From contig NZ_NPDL01000014.1 of NCBI RefSeq assembly GCF_002811475.1, positions 1-38,891 of the forward strand: a stretch of DNA of 38,891 nucleotides. Direction: 5' to 3'. The position numbers and the translations under genes were made by a program. Of this stretch, positions 33,398-38,891 are shown piece by piece. This DNA is from Leptospira hartskeerlii. Its GTDB lineage: Bacteria > Spirochaetota > Leptospiria > Leptospirales > Leptospiraceae. Below the pieces are notes generated by a model that made no database searches, was not told where the DNA came from, and worked only from the letters and a program-made list of their open reading frames with translations. Position 1 is the stretch's first letter. Each line of letters begins with the position of its first letter.

Positions 33398-33569
33398 CTG
33401 TTTGATATTTCTCCTGAAATATTTTTGGATCATAAATAAGAACCGTTACGAACGGATTTCTCAAATATTACAATCCTGATACACTCTGTTCTGCTGCATA
33501 GATTTGGCATTTTAACGCATTCTATGAAATTAGTCCCCGCATGCAAGAAAGTCCAGGGACTTTTTATTA

Positions 33570-34025
33570 TTAGTTGGTAGGAAATCCTACCGCTGTCTTG
33601 ATCTTTTTACCACAATCCCCCCCGGCTTGCCCCAGGTTCGGATCACAGGTATAATATTTAAAGTTCACAGGACTTGCGTTTGTAGGAATTCCTGAACCTA
33701 AGAAACCCAAACTACTGCAACTAGAAGTAGAAAGAGCCGATTTCCTAAGTTCCGTATCGAGAGAATGTCCGAACATTACATAAAGGTAATAGTTGGTCGG
33801 AGATATCGTAGAATTAGAAACTCCTAATACGGTGAAATTGTCGTAACATTCTCCCGTATAATCCGTAAAATTTCCTGCAACCTCTACGACTACGATGGAT
33901 TTGTTTCCGTCGTTAGGGGTTCCAACCAAGGCTCCTAATAGAGCGGAATCCTCCTTTGTATCGGAAGAGCAAGAAATTGCTAAGAGTCCTAAAAGTGGAA
34001 GTATGAATTTAAGTTTAGATTTCAT
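33570..34025 (-). CDS. small Cys-containing lipoprotein in the phosphate cluster
   Basis: 151 aa from ATG 34025. A signal with lipobox LLAISCSS is followed by a soluble domain with four further cysteines (GECYDNF, SSCSSLG, YYTCDPN, GGDCGKK), enough for two disulfides. An ATG three codons upstream is only one base from GGAG, so 34025 (ten bases away) is preferred. It starts about 20 bp after the porin stop and precedes pstS by 170 bp. I recognise no family. Its place between porin and PstS suggests an envelope role in phosphate capture, but that is inference. Confidence 0.75.
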   Translation of the reverse strand: MKSKLKFILPLLGLLAISCSSDTKEDSALLGALVGTPNDGNKSIVVVEVAGNFTDYTGECYDNFTVLGVSNSTISPTNYYLYVMFGHSLDTELRKSALSTSSCSSLGFLGSGIPTNASPVNFKYYTCDPNLGQAGGDCGKKIKTAVGFPTN

Positions 34026-34044
34026 AATTTGCATTCTCCTCTTC

Positions 34045-35721
34045 TTAATCTAACCTGGTGTTCAATTGGTCCGGTGTGACGGTTCCGGTCCAGAAAGTAG
34101 CCTGAAGCTGGAAATAAATGGTTTGGTTATTGACCGTTTCAGGTTCTCTTGTTATAGGATCGATTCCCAATTTAAGAACAGGGATTTGATAGAACAATTG
34201 CGCTTTGAATAGGTGTTTGTCCCCGAAAAGGTTTAAACCTACCCAGTAGTATTTTTTCAGATCGTTATCTTCTATCTTACCGTTGCGATTGAAATCTCCT
34301 TTTAAGAAATCATATCTGAAAACAGGCATAATGTAATATTTATCGAATATTTGGATATTATATCCGACGGTTGCCTGCCATCCGGAAAGATTGTTGGATG
34401 CCGCTCCGGTATACGTTGTATATGCGCCGCTCAGATAAATACCATTCCAAGTCATGGTCCCATCGTAGGTATAACCTCTTAGGTCCAGATTTTTCTGGCA
34501 ATAGCTTGTTTGATAGCTAGGGGCGGTGCAATCGCCAGTGCTATTGTCTGCGGTTGTTTGAGTGGTAAGAAGATACTGAGTTGGAGCTCCTCTTGGGATC
34601 GCGCCATCGACTGCTAAAGTAGATGCGGGACCGGAACTAAAGCTTACGTTTTTAGTTTGCATAGCTGCAGCACCTAACGAAATTTTCAGATCTTTTTGGA
34701 AAATCTCTTCTCCTTCTTGCCAGCCTACGTTACTACCGTTTTCTTTCACGATACCGCCCAACACGTTCCATTGAACTCTCGCAAAATATAGGGGCGAATT
34801 CAGGATAGGTTGGTTCGGTCTACCTGCAACGGTAAGATCCTGACGTCTACCTGTTCCGTAGTCACCACCAGCGCCATGTCCGTTACCTGCCATCAGATCG
34901 ACGGTAAGATACTTCTCATATTTTCCCTCGAAGAAGTCTTTCAAGGGAGAAAGTCTTAGGTTCACACCCATATCGAACTGAGGATACGCGTTTGTCATAT
35001 AAGAACGTTCTAATGCGATGAAATTCGCTGAAGACATCAGATATTCTCTATGGAATTGAGTAGGCAATTGACCGAAACTCAATCTTGCTCCTAAGATCGG
35101 AATATTCAGATAAAGGAATGCTTCTTGGATATAACCCCTGTTCTCTTTGAGAGAAACGTTAGTTACTTCTCCAGTTGCGTTCTTGGTTTGTGTGATATAG
35201 GGAGCGTTTAGCATGTTCTCTCCCCTTAGATTCACTGCCATTCCCCACCAGGAGCCACCTTGGTATTGTACTCCTAAACGAAGACGTCTGAAGTTCCAAT
35301 CCACGGAATTGAAATCTTCGTTACCGTTATTGTAATTGGAACCGGTCTGAGCGGAAATACCTCTAAATTGTACCCTACCAGTGATGGTAAGTCTTTCCTT
35401 TTGAGGTTCTTCCGGTCTACTTGTGAAATGGTTCGGATAAGGATTGAATTTAGGATCGTTCTTGTTAATGGCTTTATCCATTTTACTTTTAAAACGACCC
35501 GGACCAGGCTTGGTGAACAATTGTCCGTCCTGATCTTCATAAATAGTGAATTCTTCCGGTTTCGGTTTTTCCACTTTAGGAGGCTCACTTGCTTGTGCAA
35601 GTTCCGCTCCTGGTGAAGTTCCCTGGGAGAAAATCGCCTGGGAATAGATGACGAGTCCTAGAATAAGAAATTGAGATTTTATCCCTTCTAAGTTCTTTCT
35701 CTTTTTAGATTTCTGCTTCAT
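34045..35721 (-). CDS. phosphate-selective porin (OprP/OprO-like)
   Basis: 558 aa. A signal (~15-33) is followed by an extension of about 70 residues, then an OprP/O-type barrel: ITGRVQFRGISAQTG, NFRRLRLGVQYQGG, FGQLPTQFHREYLMSSANFIALERS and closing strands. AAAGG sits about nine bases before the ATG. First gene of the phosphate cluster, directly downstream of a PHO-box-like array. Residues 476-487 (DFNRNGKIEDND) match a 12-residue EF-hand/dockerin-type calcium loop (D1, N3, N5, G6, I8, D12), placed between two barrel strands. The function follows from family resemblance plus pst linkage. Confidence 0.85.
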   Translation of the reverse strand: MKQKSKKRKNLEGIKSQFLILGLVIYSQAIFSQGTSPGAELAQASEPPKVEKPKPEEFTIYEDQDGQLFTKPGPGRFKSKMDKAINKNDPKFNPYPNHFTSRPEEPQKERLTITGRVQFRGISAQTGSNYNNGNEDFNSVDWNFRRLRLGVQYQGGSWWGMAVNLRGENMLNAPYITQTKNATGEVTNVSLKENRGYIQEAFLYLNIPILGARLSFGQLPTQFHREYLMSSANFIALERSYMTNAYPQFDMGVNLRLSPLKDFFEGKYEKYLTVDLMAGNGHGAGGDYGTGRRQDLTVAGRPNQPILNSPLYFARVQWNVLGGIVKENGSNVGWQEGEEIFQKDLKISLGAAAMQTKNVSFSSGPASTLAVDGAIPRGAPTQYLLTTQTTADNSTGDCTAPSYQTSYCQKNLDLRGYTYDGTMTWNGIYLSGAYTTYTGAASNNLSGWQATVGYNIQIFDKYYIMPVFRYDFLKGDFNRNGKIEDNDLKKYYWVGLNLFGDKHLFKAQLFYQIPVLKLGIDPITREPETVNNQTIYFQLQATFWTGTVTPDQLNTRLD

Positions 35722-35790
35722 TCAGAGTTACCTTTTCGATTCGCTTCCCGGGTTTTTTCCCCTGCGAATTCTGTTTTACGTTCAGGTAAC

Positions 35791-35845
35791 AGAATGGCTG
35801 TATTTGGTTACAAAATGATTACAGTATGACGAGGATTTGGTTACA
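35791..35845 (-). promoter_or_regulatory. PHO-box-like array and -10 upstream of the phosphate porin
   Basis: Read on the minus strand, TGTAACC (35845-35839), TGTAATC (35823-35817) and TGTAACC (35812-35806) lie 22 and 11 bp apart, each followed by a 4-bp spacer (AAAT, ATTT, AAAT). Seven conserved plus four AT-rich bases at 11-bp phase is the build of PhoB-type PHO boxes. A CATTCT (35796-35791) lies nine bases beyond the last repeat, where the -10 of PhoB-activated promoters sits. The 12-mer ATTTGGTTACAA is repeated exactly (35802-35813 and 35835-35846). Confidence 0.7.
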
Positions 35846-35899
35846 AGCCTCCTTTGGATAAGTTTTATGCAGGACTGGTATCATTTAAGTTACAGAAAT

Positions 35900-35932
35900 A
35901 AGACTAAGTAATCTAATCATATGATTAGTCTT
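35900..35932 (-). terminator. overlapping palindromes at the MFS gene end
   Basis: Two alternative dyads overlap: AAGACTAA (35900-35907) pairs with TTAGTCTT (35925-35932), and CTAATCATATGATTAG (35913-35928) is a perfect 16-bp palindrome. They abut the MFS stop codon and precede the phosphate porin promoter. They may be a terminator or a regulator site; there is no strong T tract on the minus strand. Confidence 0.45.
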
Positions 35933-37257
35933 TAGGCTTTTCTTTCTAAACTTCTCTTCATCTCGGATGCATCCTTGGCGAAACTTTTGGAAGCCAGGAA
36001 CACAAATAGGGAGGTTAGTAATACCGTGACCGGGATCAGATAAAGGGAATCATGAAGACCGATTGCCTTAAATTGCTCCGTCATTTCGGAAGAGCCTGAG
36101 CGTAGCATCGCAGAACGGGTCAAATAATCTGAGAACCAACCCACAACGGCTGGACCCGCCGCACCGCCTAACAGATACATAGCTGCAAAATAGATCGCCA
36201 TTGCTGTTGCTCTGAGCCTTGGTTCTATCACATCCTGAATTGCGGGGTAAACGCAGGTATAATAATTATAAGAAAGTAACCATCCAAAGCCAAGTAGAAT
36301 GGAGAAGAATAAGACCATTTCCTGAGACTGCAATAATGCGAGAAGGATTAGAACTCCTGATACGAGCAAATTGAATGCACCGAATAGAAGACGACCTCTT
36401 TCCGATCTTTGGTGGATCTTATCTGCAATCAAGCCTCCAACTGTCAGACCGATTAGACCTGTGATCCCTACTATAAATCCAGTTGTGATTGCTGCTTTTA
36501 CCAAAGTGAAATGATAATACCTTTGTAATAAAGAAACTAGGAAACTATTCACTGCATATGCGGCAAAATTGAAAGTAAGACCGGATAGAATGATCCACCA
36601 CATAGTAGGAATTCTTAATACTTTTCGGATGGGTTGTGCAGGAGTGACTTTCGATATTTGAATGGATTCAGCAGCTCCTCTTTCAGGTTCTCGGATAAAA
36701 AAGAAGAATATGGACAGAATAATCCCTGGTAATGCCGCGATGAAGAATGGTGCTCTCCAAGTTCCGAAGGATTTTACCATGGCTCCCACAGTAAAAAATG
36801 CAAGAACCAAGCCTAAGGGAAGGCCTAGCATAAAAATACCGACTGCTCTTGCTCTTTTATGAGAAGGAAAAAGATCTCCTATAAGAGAGTTTGCAGCAGG
36901 AGCATAACTTGCTTCTCCTATTCCCACTCCCATACGAACCGAAACAAAAGATAAATAATTCCACGCGTATCCATTCAAAGCGGTAAACGCGCTCCAAATT
37001 GCAAGTCCCCAACCTATGATCTTTTTGCGACTCCAAGAATCTGCGAGTCTTCCCAGAGGTAAGCCAGCGATTGCATAAATTACAGTGAAAGCGGATCCTA
37101 CTATACCTAATTGAAGATCGCTTAAGTCCCATTCATGACGAATAGGTTCTATGATAATTGCGGGGATCGTTCTATCAAAGAAGTTGAGAAGGTTTGCCAA
37201 AAACAGAAGGATCAAAATTCTCCATGCATGTTTGGCCTGATTCGAGTTGGATTCCAT
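35932..37257 (-). CDS. Spinster-like MFS transporter
   Basis: 441 aa with twelve predicted membrane helices. The N-terminal NLLNFFDRTIPAIIIEPIRHEW, GLPLGRLADSWSRKKII (MFS loop 2-3 motif) and VGIGEASYAPAANSLIGDLFP match Spns-type major facilitator transporters, whose known members move lipids or other hydrophobic compounds. GGGAG lies ten bases before ATG 37257. It stands alone between the TonB unit and the phosphate cluster, with repeats in its upstream region. The substrate is unknown. Confidence 0.88.
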   Translation of the reverse strand: MESNSNQAKHAWRILILLFLANLLNFFDRTIPAIIIEPIRHEWDLSDLQLGIVGSAFTVIYAIAGLPLGRLADSWSRKKIIGWGLAIWSAFTALNGYAWNYLSFVSVRMGVGIGEASYAPAANSLIGDLFPSHKRARAVGIFMLGLPLGLVLAFFTVGAMVKSFGTWRAPFFIAALPGIILSIFFFFIREPERGAAESIQISKVTPAQPIRKVLRIPTMWWIILSGLTFNFAAYAVNSFLVSLLQRYYHFTLVKAAITTGFIVGITGLIGLTVGGLIADKIHQRSERGRLLFGAFNLLVSGVLILLALLQSQEMVLFFSILLGFGWLLSYNYYTCVYPAIQDVIEPRLRATAMAIYFAAMYLLGGAAGPAVVGWFSDYLTRSAMLRSGSSEMTEQFKAIGLHDSLYLIPVTVLLTSLFVFLASKSFAKDASEMKRSLERKA

Positions 37258-37328
37258 CGCTATATATCTCCCGAGGATCGTAATTACCCTGGGCCGGAAA
37301 GAAAAAGCAAATCATAAAATTATAATTC

Positions 37329-37379
37329 GAACGATTGTTCTGGGATAAATATATAAAAGATAACTAATGAACGACTGTT
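37329..37379. repeat. 40-bp-spaced direct repeat upstream of the MFS gene
   Basis: GAACGATTGTT (37329-37339) and GAACGACTGTT (37369-37379) match at 10 of 11 positions, exactly 40 bp apart. A minus-strand TATAAT (37324-37319) lies just downstream of the first, so the repeat falls in the -10/-35 region of a probable MFS promoter. They may be operator half-sites. Confidence 0.4.
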
Positions 37380-37396
37380 AGGTGAGAGAGTAGAAC

Positions 37397-37426
37397 ATCT
37401 TCTTCTTCCAAAAGGAAGAAGAAGAT
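37397..37426 (-). terminator. long perfect hairpin after the TonB-family gene
   Basis: ATCTTCTTCTTCC (37397-37409) and GGAAGAAGAAGAT (37414-37426) form a 13-bp perfect stem with a 4-nt loop, five bases past the stop of the minus-strand gene. There is no T tract, but the position and stem strength indicate an operon end. Confidence 0.7.
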
Positions 37427-37430
37427 TATA

Positions 37431-38021
37431 TCAATAGAGAGAGAAACGAACTGGAACGTAAACTTTTACGGTGATCGCTTTTCCTTCTAACATAGAAGGA
37501 GAGTAACGTTTTTTGTAAAATGCTTGGATCGCGGATTCTTCTAATCCGTATCCTAAGGTTTTACCAATATTACGTACTCTTAAAACTTCTCCTGAGTCGG
37601 CAATGATCACTTCTAAAGTAAGAGTTCCACCCACACCCGCAGACTGAGCGTCTTTGGTATATTCAGGTTGAAGGTTGGGAGAAAGATCCACTGGAGCAGT
37701 AGCACCGGAGACGATTGCGTCTTGAGCACCTGCGATCCTGGAATCCTCTTTTTTCTTAAGAGTATCAGTGACCTCGAATTCTCCGTCGTCAGGAGCCTCT
37801 CCCACGTTTGGATCTTGGATCACAAGATTTTCCACGAAAGCAACTTCGTCGATCAGCTTGTCCAGATGATCGTAAGTGTTTGGAGGAGTGTACCAGAAAA
37901 GAAGAGCTGCGATCTGTAAAACAGCGGAAGTACCTAAGAAGGTCTCCATTCTGTAACGATCCACAAACCTGCGAAGACCGGAACGTTTTTTGGAAGAAGG
38001 AGGAGAAGCAACTTGGTTCAT
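37431..38021 (-). CDS. TonB-family energy-transducer protein
   Basis: 196 aa. An N-terminal basic segment and one membrane helix (~28-46) precede a periplasmic linker that is acidic rather than the usual Pro-rich type. The C-terminal TonB domain is at ~128-196 ([36 protein letters not shown]). It overlaps the upstream ExbD gene by 4 bp. It should pass proton-motive energy from an ExbB/ExbD motor to outer-membrane receptors. No TonB-dependent receptor is in the window. Confidence 0.88.
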   Translation of the reverse strand: MNQVASPPSSKKRSGLRRFVDRYRMETFLGTSAVLQIAALLFWYTPPNTYDHLDKLIDEVAFVENLVIQDPNVGEAPDDGEFEVTDTLKKKEDSRIAGAQDAIVSGATAPVDLSPNLQPEYTKDAQSAGVGGTLTLEVIIADSGEVLRVRNIGKTLGYGLEESAIQAFYKKRYSPSMLEGKAITVKVYVPVRFSLY

Positions 38022-38437
38022 TTTAAGCCCCCTCCTTGTGTAGTTTTAGTTACCAGAGAAACTTTTAACGCGCCGGCTTCTTTCAAAAGTTCAAACACAT
38101 TGTCCAGGTCTGCGTAATTCAGTTCTTTATCCGCATGGATAAGTACTTTCAGATCAGGAGTGGTTGCAAGTTTAGCACGAACGTTATTAATCGCTTCGTT
38201 CAGAGGCATCTTTACTTGGTTAAAGTAAATGGACTTCTCGTTATCAGCGCTTAAATATAAATTTGCAATTTTTTTATTAAGCTGCTCTCCTCCGGGAACA
38301 TCCGGAAGAGCGATGGGAAGATCCGGATCCGTATCAAGGACCGAAGTCACCATAAAGAATACCAAAAGAAGAAAGGCGATATCGGCCATCGAGCTGACCG
38401 GAATAGAAGGTGGAGCTTTTTTCTTTTTAAGTGCCAT
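38018..38437 (-). CDS. exbD: ExbD/TolR biopolymer transport protein (second copy)
   Basis: 139 aa, normal ExbD size. A short basic N-terminus ([12 protein letters not shown]) is followed by the signature [20 protein letters not shown] with the proton-path Asp, then a periplasmic domain. It overlaps the TonB gene by 4 bp and lies 3 bp after the first ExbD copy, so the operon reads ExbD–ExbD–TonB. Tandem ExbD genes suggest a heterodimeric ExbD in the motor. Confidence 0.92.
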   Translation of the reverse strand: MALKKKKAPPSIPVSSMADIAFLLLVFFMVTSVLDTDPDLPIALPDVPGGEQLNKKIANLYLSADNEKSIYFNQVKMPLNEAINNVRAKLATTPDLKVLIHADKELNYADLDNVFELLKEAGALKVSLVTKTTQGGGLK

Positions 38438-38440
38438 ATC

Positions 38441-38809
38441 TTATTTTAATCTTTTTACGGAGACTTGTTTAAATCCTCTTAGCTGCACAGCCGAAAGAGC
38501 ATCTAACATATTTCCGTACTTCGTTTCGCCGGTTGTTTTGATCAGAGCGACTTTTTCATCGAGATTCGGGATTTCCAGATCGTTCAGGTCTTTTCTGAAT
38601 TCCGCCAGATCTTTATAATCACGAGTGCCGAGGACTTTGTTCCTCATTTTGATCGTTTCACCAGCCACCAATATCTCGTAGATATTCTCTCTTAAAACTA
38701 GGGTAGGATTGGAGTTTTTACGGGGAAGTTGGATATTCAAACCCTCCTTCACGAAAAACACTGCGGTTACCATAAAAAATACGAGAAGAAGAAACGCGAT
38801 ATCCGACAT
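38441..38809 (-). CDS. exbD: ExbD/TolR protein with an incomplete N-terminus
   Basis: 122 aa from ATG 38809, beginning directly at the membrane helix ([18 protein letters not shown]). The basic cytoplasmic segment of ~15 residues seen in its neighbour is missing. The frame continues seven codons upstream with a plausible AASS before the Met, then meets a TAA at 38831-38833. Either the N-terminus has been lost by a rearrangement near 38820-38830, or there is a frameshift or assembly join close to the window edge. The periplasmic domain looks intact. Confidence 0.8.
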   Translation of the reverse strand: MSDIAFLLLVFFMVTAVFFVKEGLNIQLPRKNSNPTLVLRENIYEILVAGETIKMRNKVLGTRDYKDLAEFRKDLNDLEIPNLDEKVALIKTTGETKYGNMLDALSAVQLRGFKQVSVKRLK

Positions 38810-38891
38810 AGAAGAGGCTGCAAACAGAATTTATAAAGAATTCCTGAAACGTAACGCAAGAGCTTAATATTAGCTCTTCCATTTATTAGGA
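38810..38891. other. window-edge sequence with a small hairpin
   Basis: An ExbD N-terminus, and usually an ExbB gene, would be expected here but neither is seen in any minus frame. It holds an inverted repeat AAGAGCT/AGCTCTT (38858-38864 and 38872-38878) around TAATATT. It could be the edge of an inserted element or a contig end. Confidence 0.4.

Noticed and set aside
33443..33455. CCGTT-ACG-AACGG mini-hairpin upstream of pstS
   Set aside because: Five-bp stem with a three-base loop; not convincing as a riboswitch or terminator.

Overview
The window is AT-leaning bacterial DNA that I read as a chromosomal segment of a Leptospira-type spirochaete. The reasons are architectural: two very large 7TM–HAMP–SpoIIE phosphatase–TPR proteins, many lipoproteins with relaxed spirochaetal lipoboxes, several outer-membrane barrel proteins, and AGGAG-type ribosome binding sites in a 40%-GC-like context. 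This is inference from style; no rRNA or other taxonomic marker is present. No insertion sequence, prophage, CRISPR array, tRNA or rRNA was seen.

Layout. (1) 1-2.5 kb: a terminator ending an upstream unit, then an ArsR repressor–SRPBCC–lipoprotein hydrolase operon whose repressor start codon lies inside its own operator, then a small ankyrin protein. (2) 2.5-11 kb: two paralogous membrane SpoIIE/PP2C phosphatases on opposite strands, flanking a divergent AraC regulator/NmrA reductase pair. (3) 11-20.7 kb: an ABC-2 exporter, a DUF2834-like membrane protein, a short RecQ helicase, a barrel protein plus 7TMR-DISM histidine kinase, an epimerase-like oxidoreductase, and an ArsR regulator divergent from an outer-membrane protein across a strikingly symmetric operator/promoter region. 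(4) 21-24.3 kb: a four-gene exported redox operon (di-haem cytochrome c peroxidase, Tat metallophosphoesterase, monohaem cytochrome c, lipoprotein). (5) 24.3-29.5 kb, minus strand: DinB-fold protein, ATP-grasp ligase and membrane adenylate cyclase, overlapping at their ends, followed by an MBOAT acyltransferase and its SGNH partner. (6) 29.6-35.8 kb, minus strand: a phosphate-acquisition cluster (porin, lipoprotein, pstS, pstC, pstA, pstB) preceded by an 11-bp-phased TGTAACC repeat array that looks like a PHO box; no phoU or phoR/phoB is in view. (7) 35.9-38.9 kb: a Spinster-like MFS transporter and an ExbD–ExbD–TonB energy-transduction operon, whose first gene lacks its usual N-terminus close to the window edge.

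The best candidates for something new are the ArsR operator geometry at 19.2 kb, the PHO-box-like array at 35.8 kb, EF-hand-type loops inside a SpoIIE phosphatase and inside the phosphate porin, the DinB–ATP-grasp–cyclase operon, and the peroxidase–metallophosphoesterase operon. All names come from motif reading; no database search was run.
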